Below, in pieces: positions 55,548-64,000 of a DNA stretch of 64,000 bases (positions are counted from its first letter, which is position 1; every line of letters begins with the position of its first letter). The translations under genes were made by a program, and so were the position numbers. The DNA lies in the NCBI RefSeq assembly GCF_005222695.1, contig NZ_STGG01000023.1, positions 62,001 through 126,000 of the forward strand. The letters are read 5' to 3'. The notes below the pieces were generated by a model that made no database searches, had not been told where the DNA came from, and saw nothing but the letters and a program-made list of their open reading frames with translations. The DNA is from Massilia sp. HP4. GTDB lineage: Bacteria; Pseudomonadota; Gammaproteobacteria; Burkholderiales; Burkholderiaceae_D.

Positions 55548-56211
55548 CCTGCTGCACCATATAGCCGACGCCGCGCACGGTGCGGATCACGCCCTCGCCG
55601 ATCTTCTTGCGCAGGTTGAAGATGTGCACGTCCAGGGTCTGGCTCTGGCCGCCCTGGCCATCCGCGGCTGGCAGGGCGCGCCGTTCCAGCTCCACCCGCG
55701 TCAATACCCGGTTGGCCTGTTTCATGAGGGTCAGCAGCAGCGCGAACTCGGTCTTGGACAGGGTGACCGGCTGGCCCGCGCGCGTGACCGCCATGCGGTT
55801 CTCGTCGAGCACGATGTCGCCCGCCGTCCACAGGTTTTCTTCCAGCGTGCCGTGGGCGCGGCGCACGATGGCGCGCAGGCGCACCAGCAGTTCGGGGATC
55901 TCGAACGGCTTGATCAGGTAGTCATCGGCGCCCAGGTCGAAGCCCTTCAGGCGGTCTTGCAGGCTGTCGCGCGCGCTGATGATCAATACCGGCAGGCGCA
56001 CGCCGTCGGCGCGCAGGGTGCGCAGCAGGTCGTTGCCGTCGCCGTCGGGCAGGCCAAGGTCGAGCACCACCGCGTCGAAGGCCTCGTCGCGGATGCGCGC
56101 CTCGGCATCGGCCGCCATGCGCAACCATATCGCGCTATGGCCTTCGTCCTGGAATACCGACAACAACGCCTGGCCGATGGCGAGATCGTCTTCGATCATG
56201 AGAATCTTCAT
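55540..56211 (-). CDS. OmpR-family response regulator
   Basis: 223 residues. The receiver domain (ILMIEDD, acceptor Asp in VVLDLGLPDGDG, Lys in YLIKPF) is joined to a C-terminal winged helix (ALLLTLMKQANRVLTRVELER, LDVHIFNLRKKIGEGVIRTVRGVGYM). It heads the two-gene operon with the kinase and is divergent from the TonB receptor gene that begins 149 bases away, whose promoter it may control. Partner assignment is firm from overlap; targets are inference. Confidence 0.94.
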   Translation of the reverse strand: MKILMIEDDLAIGQALLSVFQDEGHSAIWLRMAADAEARIRDEAFDAVVLDLGLPDGDGNDLLRTLRADGVRLPVLIISARDSLQDRLKGFDLGADDYLIKPFEIPELLVRLRAIVRRAHGTLEENLWTAGDIVLDENRMAVTRAGQPVTLSKTEFALLLTLMKQANRVLTRVELERRALPAADGQGGQSQTLDVHIFNLRKKIGEGVIRTVRGVGYMVQQDA

Positions 56212-56359
56212 GGCGCGAGTTTACCAGTGCGGCGTACCGACAGGGCGCCGGCCAATCTTCAGATTCGCTTCAGCGCATGCGTTGACCCGGCCCGCGCGAT
56301 ATTGGACCATCGCATCCAACCAACATCAAGTTGGAATAAATATAATCAGGAGACAGACA

Positions 56360-59230
56360 ATGACGACACGTCGGGACGGCGCGCGGCGCCAGCGCTTTCA
56401 GTCACATTTCCAGTTGCATTCTATTGCAGGCGCTTGCGCGCTGATGATGATGGCGGCGCCGCTGCACGCCCAGGAAGCCGGCGCCCAGGATCCCGAGGAC
56501 GCCGTCCGCCCAGCGGCGACGGTGACGGGAGAGGCGCCGATCGCCACCGTCAACGTGTCCGGCATCCGGCGCGGCATCGAAGCGGCCATCGAGATCAAGC
56601 GCAACGCCACCTCGATCGTCGAAGCCGTATCCGCCGAAGACATCGGCAAGCTCCCCGACACCACCGTCGCCCAGTCGATCTCGCGCCTGTCGGGCGTGAC
56701 CACCCAGCGCAGCAAGGTCAATGGCAAGGCGACCGAGGTGAGCGTGCGCGGCATGTCGCCGACCTTCAACGGTTCGCTGCTCAACGGCCGCGAGCAGGCC
56801 TCGACCAGCGATGCGCGCAGCCCCGAATTCGACCTGTTCCCGTCCGAGCTGACCGGCAGCGTGCTGGTCTACAAGACGCCGGACGCGAGCCTGATCGGCC
56901 AGGGCCTGGCCTCGACCATCGACCTGCGCACCCTGCGTCCGCTCGATTTCGGCAAACGCATGTTCGCGGCCAATGCACGCAAGGAGCGCATCGGCTTCGG
57001 TTCCGGCTCCGACCTCGGTTCCGGCCACCGCAAGACGCTGACCTATGTCGACCAGTACTTTGGCCGCAAACTGGGCCTGTCGGTCGGCCTGACCTCGTTC
57101 AAGCAGGACAACGGCGGCGAGCTGAAATTCGACAGCTGGGGCGCCAACACCGCCGACATCGACTACAACGGCCAGACCGTCAAGGCGATCAACGGCTTCA
57201 TGGCCGAGACCTCGCGCCGCAAGGCCGAACGCGACGGCGCCTCGGTCACCCTGCAGTTCCGCCCCAACGACAAGTTCCGCTCCACGGCCGACCTGTTCTA
57301 CTCGCGCGGCGAAGAGGCGACCAAGAAGACCGGCCTCGAAGGCGCCATCGTCGGCGGCACCGGCATCTACGATCCGAACGCGGTGCTCACCGACGCCACG
57401 ATCGAGAACGGGATCGTCACCGCCGGCACCTTCAGCAACTACAAGGGCGACGTGCGCAACCACATGTTCTCCAACAAGGACCGCCTGCTGTCGGTCGGTG
57501 TCAACAATGAGCTCAAGGTGGGCGAGTGGCGCATCGTGAACGACTTGTCGTACTCGAAGGGCACCAAGCGCATCAGCAACTTCGAGACCATCGCCGGCCA
57601 GCCGGGCAATACGCCCGAAAGCCAGCTCGGTTCGATCAGCTACAGCGGCTTCAATGGTAGCAATTACAATGCCGTGCGCTTCACGCCGAGCCTGGATTAT
57701 TCGAACCGCGACGTGGCGCTGCTGACCGACGTCGCCGGCTGGGGCGGCGGCCCGCTGTCGCCGCAGGCCGGCTACGTGGCCCTGCCGACCATCGACGACA
57801 AGGTGCAGGCCGCGCGCCTGTCGGCCGAGCGCGACCTGGAATGGGGTCCGCTGGCCGCCGTGCGCTTTGGCGTCAATTTCACCAAGCGCGACAAGTCGCG
57901 CCTGGGAGAAGAGGGCCGCCTGTCGATCCGCGGCGGCGACGGCTATGCCAGCGCGCAGATTCCCGGCACCGGCATCGACTACGCCGGCCCGACCGGTATC
58001 CCGGTGGCCTCGTTCGATCCGACCGGCAGCCTGGGCACGATCTACGACATGAACCGCTGGGTCGACGCCACCGTGCTGGCGCGCGACTGGACGGTGGGCG
58101 AGAAGGTCACCACCGCCTACCTGATGGGCGAACTCGATGGCACGCTGATGTCGCTGCCGTACAGCGGCAATATCGGCGTGCAGGTGGTGGATACCCGCCA
58201 GCGCGCCAGCGGCAACCAGGTCGACCTGGCCAACTGCACCGGCATCACCACCGACACCTGCCCGGCGGTCGTCAAGACCGGCGGCGTCGACTACACCAAG
58301 GTCTTGCCGAGCCTGAACCTGACCTTCGACCTGGGCAACGACCAGCTGCTGCGCCTGGGTGCCGGCAAGCAGGTCTCGCGCGCCAACCTGGACAACCTCA
58401 AGGCCAGCATGAACTTCGGCCTGCAGAGCGCCACCGCCGACGATCCGGCGCTGACCGGCTTTGCCGGCAATCCGGAACTGAAACCGTATGAGGCGCGCGC
58501 ACTCGACCTGTCATACGAAAAATACTTCGGCAAGAAGGGTTATGTCAGCGCCGCGCTGTTCTACAAGAAGCTCGACAACTACGTGATCAATGCGCCGCAG
58601 ATGTTCGACTTCGCCCAGTACACCAGCCCGAGCACGCCGCTGCCGACCACCGGCCAGTACGCGGGTTCGACGATCGGCTTTTTGACCATGCCGCAGAACG
58701 GGCAGGGCGGCATCATGCGCGGCATCGAATTGTCGGCCAACCTGCCGTTCGGCCTGGTGGTGAATGCGCTGGACGGTTTCGGTGTCCAGGTCAACCATTC
58801 GCACACCGATTCCTCGGTGCGCCTGCCGACCAGCGCCTTCGTCACCGGCAGCAATGCGCCGGTGTTCAACGACGCGGTATCCGAGATCGGCCTGCCCGGC
58901 CTGTCGCGCAATGTGACCAGCCTGCGCCTGTACTACGAGAAGCACGGCCTGCAAGTGTCGCTGGCGGCCTACCGCCGCTCGAGCTTCATCGGCCAGATCC
59001 TCGACTACCGCAGCGAATCGCAGTTCACCTTCATCAAGGGCGAGACGATTGCCGATGCCCAGGTGTCCTATGATTTCCAGGGCGGCATGCTGCAGGGCTG
59101 GTCGATGTTCCTGCAAGGGCATAACCTGACCAATGAGCCGTTCCGGGAGTACACCAGCGATCCGAAGGTATACACCAACGTCGTCAACTTCGGGCGCACC
59201 TACTCGGCCGGTCTCAACTACAAGTTCTGA
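56360..59230 (+). CDS. TonB-dependent receptor of the alpha-glucan locus
   Basis: 956 residues from the ATG at 56360, with AGGAG upstream; the frame is open upstream but antisense to the response regulator. A signal peptide (to about residue 38, ending PLHAQ) leads to an extended N-terminal plug, IRRGIEAAIEIKRNATSIVEAVSAEDIGKLPD and QSISRLSGVTTQR, characteristic of the Caulobacter-type carbohydrate receptors (TIGR01782 style). The barrel ends in YSAGLNYKF. With GH13 and GH97 genes directly downstream it would import maltodextrin-sized oligosaccharides into the periplasm. Confidence 0.9.
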   Translation: MTTRRDGARRQRFQSHFQLHSIAGACALMMMAAPLHAQEAGAQDPEDAVRPAATVTGEAPIATVNVSGIRRGIEAAIEIKRNATSIVEAVSAEDIGKLPDTTVAQSISRLSGVTTQRSKVNGKATEVSVRGMSPTFNGSLLNGREQASTSDARSPEFDLFPSELTGSVLVYKTPDASLIGQGLASTIDLRTLRPLDFGKRMFAANARKERIGFGSGSDLGSGHRKTLTYVDQYFGRKLGLSVGLTSFKQDNGGELKFDSWGANTADIDYNGQTVKAINGFMAETSRRKAERDGASVTLQFRPNDKFRSTADLFYSRGEEATKKTGLEGAIVGGTGIYDPNAVLTDATIENGIVTAGTFSNYKGDVRNHMFSNKDRLLSVGVNNELKVGEWRIVNDLSYSKGTKRISNFETIAGQPGNTPESQLGSISYSGFNGSNYNAVRFTPSLDYSNRDVALLTDVAGWGGGPLSPQAGYVALPTIDDKVQAARLSAERDLEWGPLAAVRFGVNFTKRDKSRLGEEGRLSIRGGDGYASAQIPGTGIDYAGPTGIPVASFDPTGSLGTIYDMNRWVDATVLARDWTVGEKVTTAYLMGELDGTLMSLPYSGNIGVQVVDTRQRASGNQVDLANCTGITTDTCPAVVKTGGVDYTKVLPSLNLTFDLGNDQLLRLGAGKQVSRANLDNLKASMNFGLQSATADDPALTGFAGNPELKPYEARALDLSYEKYFGKKGYVSAALFYKKLDNYVINAPQMFDFAQYTSPSTPLPTTGQYAGSTIGFLTMPQNGQGGIMRGIELSANLPFGLVVNALDGFGVQVNHSHTDSSVRLPTSAFVTGSNAPVFNDAVSEIGLPGLSRNVTSLRLYYEKHGLQVSLAAYRRSSFIGQILDYRSESQFTFIKGETIADAQVSYDFQGGMLQGWSMFLQGHNLTNEPFREYTSDPKVYTNVVNFGRTYSAGLNYKF

Positions 59231-59241
59231 TCGAGCGCGCC

Positions 59242-60630
59242 ATGCCCATCAAGCCTACCCTTGCCCGACTCGCGGCACCGTCCTGCGTCGCGCTGGCGCT
59301 GCTGGCCGGCGCGCCAACCGCGATGGCCGCCGATCCTTACCAACCGAAGGACTACGTCCAGTTCCAGCACGCCGACTGGACCAGGAACGCCAGCATCTAC
59401 CAGATCAACACGCGCCAGTTCACGCAGGAAGGCACGTTCAGGGCCGCCACCGCCCAACTGCCGCGCCTGAAGGAGCTGGGCGTCGACATCCTGTGGCTGA
59501 TGCCGATCCACCCGATCGGCGAAGTCAAGCGCAAGGGTTCGCTGGGCAGCCCGTACGCGGTGCGCGATTTTCGCGCCGTGAACCCGGAGCTGGGCACGCT
59601 GGCCGACCTGCGCGCCTTTGTCGACCGCGCCCACGCGCTCGGCCTGCGCGTGATCATCGACTGGGTCGGCAACCACACCTCGTGGGACAATGTGCTGCTG
59701 GCCCGGCATCCCGACTGGTATGCGAAGGGCCCGGACGGCAAGCCGCAGCCGACGCCCTGGTTTAACTGGGACGACATCATCGACCTCGATTACAGTCAAC
59801 CCGAGCTGCGCCGCTACATGACGGACGCGATGAAGTACTGGGTGACCGAAGCCGGCATCGACGGCTACCGGGTCGACGCCGCCGGCCTGGTGCCGCAGGA
59901 CTTCTGGGACCATGCCAGCCGCGAGCTGCGCGCCATCAAGCCGGTGTTCATGCTGGCCGAGTGGGAAAGCCGCGACATGCACCGCGAGGCCTTCGATGCG
60001 AGCTATGCCTGGACCTGGTGGGAAGCGCTGCACGACATCGCGCGCGGCCGCTCGGATGCGACGCGCCTGCATGCCTATTACGCCTGGAACAGCAAGTTCT
60101 ACCCGCGCCAGGCCTATCGCCTGCTGTACACGACGAACCACGACAAGAACGCCTGGGACGGCACCGAGTTCGAGGCCTTCGGGCCGGCGGTCGACGCGGC
60201 GATCGTGTTCTCCTTCGTCAGCGAAGGCATCCCGATGATCTACAACGGGCAAGAGGTCGGCAATACCAAACGGCTGGCCTTCTTCGAGCGCGATCCGATC
60301 GAGTGGAAGGCGTCGCCCTACACCGCCTTCTACCAGAAGCTCATCGCGCTCAAGAAAGGCAATACGGCGCTGTGGAATGGCGAATACGGCGCGCAGATGG
60401 TGCAGGTACCGAACAACGCGCCGCAGCAAGTCCTGAGCTTCGTGCGCGCCAACAGCAAGGACAAGGTGTTCGTCGCATTGAACCTGTCGGACAAGCCGGT
60501 CAAGGCCACGTTCGAGAAGACGCTGCACCACGGGCCGTACCGCGACTTCGCCACCGGCGCGAAGGTGGACGTGGGCGGATCGACCGATTTTGAGATGGCA
60601 CCGTGGAGTTACCGCGTGCTGGTGAAGTAA
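59242..60630 (+). CDS. Secreted alpha-amylase family glycosidase (GH13)
   Basis: 462 residues with a signal peptide (ALALLAGAPTAMA). All four GH13 regions can be read: I DWVGNHTS, II GYRVDAAG with the nucleophile Asp (about 211), III MLAEWES with the acid Glu (about 239) and IV TTNHDKN (about 300). A C-terminal beta domain follows (LNLSDKPVKATFEK). It cleaves alpha-1,4 glucosidic bonds in imported or external glucans, most likely in the periplasm. It starts 11 bases after the receptor stop, so it shares its transcript. Confidence 0.93.
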   Translation: MPIKPTLARLAAPSCVALALLAGAPTAMAADPYQPKDYVQFQHADWTRNASIYQINTRQFTQEGTFRAATAQLPRLKELGVDILWLMPIHPIGEVKRKGSLGSPYAVRDFRAVNPELGTLADLRAFVDRAHALGLRVIIDWVGNHTSWDNVLLARHPDWYAKGPDGKPQPTPWFNWDDIIDLDYSQPELRRYMTDAMKYWVTEAGIDGYRVDAAGLVPQDFWDHASRELRAIKPVFMLAEWESRDMHREAFDASYAWTWWEALHDIARGRSDATRLHAYYAWNSKFYPRQAYRLLYTTNHDKNAWDGTEFEAFGPAVDAAIVFSFVSEGIPMIYNGQEVGNTKRLAFFERDPIEWKASPYTAFYQKLIALKKGNTALWNGEYGAQMVQVPNNAPQQVLSFVRANSKDKVFVALNLSDKPVKATFEKTLHHGPYRDFATGAKVDVGGSTDFEMAPWSYRVLVK

Positions 60631-60642
60631 ACAAGGAGAGAT

Positions 60643-62700
60643 ATGGTTTCCAGATTCATGAATGTCGGCTTGGCCACGCATTGCTGCGTGGTGCTGGGCA
60701 TGGTGGTGAGCTCCAGCGCCTTCGCGGCCGAAGCAATGAGCGCAAGCGTCGAGTCGCCGGGCAAGGTGCTGAACGTCTCGGTGCAGGTCGCGCCGGACGG
60801 GCGCCTGTCGTATCAGGTCGAACGCAAGGGCCAGCAGGTGATCGCGCCGTCGCGCCTGGGTTTCGTGCTGGGCAGCGACAAACCGCTGGACTCGGGCTTC
60901 AAGATCGAACGCCAAGTGGTCACCGACCATGACGGCAGCTGGGAGCAGCCCTGGGGCGAGCGCCGCACGGTGCGCAACCACTATCGCCAGATGCGCGTGG
61001 ATGTGAAGAAGAACGACGGCCGCCGCCTGGCGATCGTGTTCCGCGTGTACGACGACGGCCTGGGCTTCCGCTATGAATTCCCCAAGCTGCCAAACAACCG
61101 CGCCACGCACATCGCCGACGAGCTGACCGAGTTCGTGGTGGCCCAACCGGCCACCGCCTGGTGGCAGCAGGCCGGCGAAGTCTGGGCGCTGGAATACCCG
61201 ATCCAGAAGTCGCCACTGCGTGAAGTCGGCATGGCCAACACCCCGATGACGGTGCGCATGGAGAACGGCACCCACATCGCCTTCCACGAGGCGGCCCTGG
61301 TCGACTATGCCTCGATGTGGCTGCGCCGGGTCGAGGGCCAGCGCCTGCGTGCGCACCTGACGCCATCGGCCACCGGCAATCCGGTGGTGCGCACCGGCGC
61401 CTTTACCACGCCGTGGCGCACGATGCAGATCGCCGACGACGCGGCGGGCCTGTACATGTCCGACCTGGTGCTGAACCTGAACGAACCGAACAAGCTGGGC
61501 GACGTCTCCTGGGTCAAACCGTCGAAATACGTCGGCGTGTGGTGGGACATGCACCTGGAAACCAAGTCGTGGGCCTCGGGCGCCAAGCATGGCGCCACCA
61601 CCGACTACACCAAGCGCTATATCGACTTCGCGGCCAAGCACGGCTTCCGCGGCGTGCTGGTCGAGGGCTGGAACCCGGGCTGGGACAGCGACTGGGCCGG
61701 CAACGGCGCCGACATGGACTTCACGAAGGCGCATCCGAGCTTCGACATCGCCGCCGTGACGGCCTATGGCAAGCAGAAGGGCGTCTACCTGATCGGCCAC
61801 CACGAGACCGGCGGCAATGTCGCCCATTACGAGAAGCAGATGGACGCGGCCTTCAAGCTGTACGCCAGGCACGGCGTCGACAGCATCAAGACCGGCTATG
61901 TGACCGACGGCGGCGCGGCCCAGTTCATCGGCAAGAACGGCAAGGTCCATTTCGGCTACACCGACTCGCAAGAGGGCGTGCGCCACTACCAGAAAGTGGT
62001 CGAAGAAGCAGCGCGCTACAAGATCGCGATCAACACCCACGAGCCGGTGAAGGACACCGGCCTGCGCCGCACCTATCCGAACTGGATCTCGCGCGAAGGT
62101 GCGCGCGGCGTCGAGTACAACGCCTGGGGCAATCCGGTCAACAGCGTCGAGCATGAGGCCAACCTGGTGTTTACCCGCATGCTGAGCGGCCCGCTCGACT
62201 ACACGCCGGGCATCCTGAGCCTGGAGGGCAAGGACAAGCGGCCGTTCAACTCCACGCAAGCCAAGCAGCTGGCCAACTTCGTCGTGATCTATTCGCCGGT
62301 GCAGATGGCGGCCGACCTGATCGAGCACTACGAGCGCTATCCGGGTCCGTTCAAGTTCATCAAGGACGTGCCGGCCGACTGGGAAGACACCCGCGTGCCG
62401 CACGGCGCGGTGGGCGAGTACGTGACCATCGTGCGCAAGGACCGCAATTCGGATGCCTGGTATGTCGGTTCGGTCACCGATGGCAACAAGCGTACGCTGG
62501 ACCTGAAGCTGGACTTCCTGGACGCCGGCAAGACCTATGTGGCCGAGATCTATCGTGACGGCGACAACGCCGACTACCGCGACGACCAGCGCCGCTTCGA
62601 CATCGCGATCGAGAAGCGCAACGTGACGCGTGCCGACACCATCAAGATGGTGCTGGCGCCGGGCGGTGGACAGGCGATTCGCCTGGTGCCGGTGAAATAG
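60643..62700 (+). CDS. Glycoside hydrolase family 97, inverting alpha-glucosidase type
   Basis: 685 residues with a signal peptide (ending SSAFA near residue 29). An N-terminal beta-sandwich is followed by a TIM barrel: VLVEGWNPGWDSDW, HHETGGNVAHYE (about 387), INTHEPVKDTGLRRTYPN (about 466) and EGARGVEYNAW (about 485). The three Glu positions match those of the inverting SusB-type enzymes, and the retaining-type Asp nucleophile is not seen. A calcium-dependent exo-acting alpha-glucosidase in the periplasm is predicted. AAGGAGAG lies 4 bases before the ATG, and the gene follows GH13 at 12 bases. Confidence 0.92.
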   Translation: MVSRFMNVGLATHCCVVLGMVVSSSAFAAEAMSASVESPGKVLNVSVQVAPDGRLSYQVERKGQQVIAPSRLGFVLGSDKPLDSGFKIERQVVTDHDGSWEQPWGERRTVRNHYRQMRVDVKKNDGRRLAIVFRVYDDGLGFRYEFPKLPNNRATHIADELTEFVVAQPATAWWQQAGEVWALEYPIQKSPLREVGMANTPMTVRMENGTHIAFHEAALVDYASMWLRRVEGQRLRAHLTPSATGNPVVRTGAFTTPWRTMQIADDAAGLYMSDLVLNLNEPNKLGDVSWVKPSKYVGVWWDMHLETKSWASGAKHGATTDYTKRYIDFAAKHGFRGVLVEGWNPGWDSDWAGNGADMDFTKAHPSFDIAAVTAYGKQKGVYLIGHHETGGNVAHYEKQMDAAFKLYARHGVDSIKTGYVTDGGAAQFIGKNGKVHFGYTDSQEGVRHYQKVVEEAARYKIAINTHEPVKDTGLRRTYPNWISREGARGVEYNAWGNPVNSVEHEANLVFTRMLSGPLDYTPGILSLEGKDKRPFNSTQAKQLANFVVIYSPVQMAADLIEHYERYPGPFKFIKDVPADWEDTRVPHGAVGEYVTIVRKDRNSDAWYVGSVTDGNKRTLDLKLDFLDAGKTYVAEIYRDGDNADYRDDQRRFDIAIEKRNVTRADTIKMVLAPGGGQAIRLVPVK

Positions 62701-62824
62701 GGACGGATCGGCAACGCTGACAGCGCGCATGGGCCGAATTCACCGGTCCATGCGCGTTCCGTCAAATTGGCATATGCTGTCGGATTGTCCATACCGCGTT
62801 GGCGCAATCCGAGTCTGCCGTCCC

Positions 62825-64000
62825 ATGTCTACACCATCGTCTTCCAGTACCAGTACCAGTACCACTTCCACTACCACGATCAGCCCCGCCGCTTCCGGCA
62901 CCGTGATGCAAATCCTGTTCGCGGTCGCCTTCGTTCACCTGCTGAACGACTGCGTGCAAGCCGTGCTGCCCTCGATCTATCCGCTGCTCAAGCATGAATT
63001 CGACCTGAGCTTCACCCAGGTCGGCCTGATCACCCTGACCTTCCAGTGCACCGCATCGCTGCTGCAGCCCTGGATCGGCCTGTATACCGACAAGCGGCCG
63101 ATTCCCTTCCTGCTGCCGGTCGGGATGTCGGTGACGCTGCTGGGCGTGGGTGTGCTGGCCTGGGCCGGCAGCTTCGCCATGCTGCTGGTCGCGGCGGCGA
63201 TGATCGGCATCGGTTCCTCCACCTTCCACCCGGAGGCCTCGCGCGTGGCGCGCCTGGCGTCGGGCGGGCGCTTCGGCTTCGCGCAATCGCTGTTCCAGGT
63301 CGGCGGCAATGCCGGCTCGGCGCTCGGCCCGCTGCTGGCCGCGGCCATCGTGGTGGGGCGCGGGCAGGGCGAGATCGCCTGGTTCATGCTGCTGGTGCTG
63401 GTCGCGGTGGCGGTGCTGGTCGGAGTGAGCCGCTGGTACAGCAACCACCTGATGAACATGATCAAGAAGGCCGCGCAGCACGCCGGTCCGGCGCTGCCGC
63501 GCAAGAAGGTGATCCAGGCCCTGGTGGTGCTGGCGCTGCTGGTGTTCTCCAAGTACATCTACATGGCCAGCCTGCAGTCGTATTACACCTTCTTCCTGAT
63601 CGAAAAATTCCACCTGCCGGTGGGCACCGCCCAGCTCTACCTGTTCCTGTTCCTGGCCTCGGTCGCGGCGGGCACCTTTGCCGGCGGCCCGATCGGCGAC
63701 AGGATCGGGCGCAAGCGCGTGATCTGGTTCTCGATCCTGGGCGCGGCGCCGTTCACCATCGCGCTGCCGTATGCGGACCTGTTCTGGACCGGCGTGCTGT
63801 CGGTCGTGATCGGGCTGGTGATGTCGTCGGCCTTCTCGGCCATCGTCGTCTTCGCGCAAGAGCTGGTGCCGGGCAAGGTCGGCCTGATCTCGGGCATCTT
63901 CTTCGGCCTGATGTTCGGCATCAGTGGCGTGGGCGCCGCGGCCATGGGCCATATCGCCGACATCCACGGCATCGACCAGGTGTACCGGATCGCGTCCTTC
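62825..64000 (+). CDS. MFS transporter, fosmidomycin-resistance (FsR) type, 3' end outside the window
   Basis: About 392 residues are visible; the frame is open at the right edge. After a 25-residue Ser/Thr-rich start (MSTPSSSSTSTSTTS) the sequence reads QILFAVAFVHLLNDCVQAVLPSIYPLLKHEFDLSFTQVGLITLTFQ, the hallmark of FsR exporters, followed by at least ten helices (GIGSSTFHPEASRVARLASGGRFGFAQSLFQVGGNAGSALGPLL, GPIGDRIGRKRVIWFS). An alternative start is the ATG of MQILFAV at about 62906. The Ser/Thr tract is encoded by a CCAGTA repeat. Substrate is not clear; the position suggests it could also serve the sugar locus, but 124 bases separate it from GH97. Confidence 0.85.
   Translation, partial: MSTPSSSSTSTSTTSTTTISPAASGTVMQILFAVAFVHLLNDCVQAVLPSIYPLLKHEFDLSFTQVGLITLTFQCTASLLQPWIGLYTDKRPIPFLLPVGMSVTLLGVGVLAWAGSFAMLLVAAAMIGIGSSTFHPEASRVARLASGGRFGFAQSLFQVGGNAGSALGPLLAAAIVVGRGQGEIAWFMLLVLVAVAVLVGVSRWYSNHLMNMIKKAAQHAGPALPRKKVIQALVVLALLVFSKYIYMASLQSYYTFFLIEKFHLPVGTAQLYLFLFLASVAAGTFAGGPIGDRIGRKRVIWFSILGAAPFTIALPYADLFWTGVLSVVIGLVMSSAFSAIVVFAQELVPGKVGLISGIFFGLMFGISGVGAAAMGHIADIHGIDQVYRIASF

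Noticed and set aside
59218-62730. A 1170-codon minus-strand open frame opposite GH13 and GH97
   Set aside because: Same reason: composition typical of a shadow frame, and the plus strand carries two clear glycosidases with catalytic motifs.

Overview
The window is high-GC, gene-dense DNA of a free-living Gram-negative bacterium. The mix of genes points to the Burkholderiales, most likely an Oxalobacteraceae member such as Massilia: three TonB-dependent receptors, PAS-rich hybrid kinases, an MdtABC-type RND pump, an orphan VgrG cluster and a GH97/GH13 locus. The taxonomic placement is inference from gene content and base composition, not from a marker gene. No rRNA, tRNA, CRISPR array or intact insertion sequence was seen. 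Both edges cut genes: a hybrid kinase on the left and an MFS transporter on the right.

Positions 1-19100 are mostly signalling and housekeeping: three large sensor kinases, a lone receiver protein, an FHA-membrane protein coupled to a trypsin-like protease, GTP cyclohydrolase II, small DUF proteins, a NYN/OST-HTH putative RNase with a histone-H1-like tail, a sodium:solute symporter and SppA, ending at a clear intrinsic terminator. Positions 19275-28468 form a four-gene RND efflux operon (adaptor, two inner-membrane pumps, outer-membrane lipoprotein) with ATGA overlaps at two of its junctions.

Positions 28500-36953 hold two paralogous HDOD proteins that share a promoter motif at the same distance from their starts. 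Between them lie a diguanylate cyclase, an S46 dipeptidyl peptidase, a PnuC plus nicotinamide riboside kinase pair, and a HemS-like haem protein with an apparent signal peptide behind a double Fur box. Positions 37264-42866 are an accessory island: orphan VgrG, a toxin-like effector split over two frames, a probable immunity protein and a PAAR tip protein. From about 40.5 kb it becomes clearly AT-richer than the surroundings.

Positions 43119-56211 include a TonB-dependent receptor preceded by a well-conserved TPP riboswitch, a DUF535 protein, GST, aldo/keto reductase, MFS pump with divergent LysR regulator, a second TonB receptor, a haloacetate-dehalogenase-like hydrolase and an OmpR/QseC-type two-component system. 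Positions 56360-64000 look like an alpha-glucan utilisation cluster: TonB receptor, GH13, GH97 and an MFS transporter.

A family of palindromic intergenic elements (7382-7493, 29526-29701, single arm at 50473) is notable because its GTAGGG border supplies the TAG stop codon of the adjoining gene in four cases.
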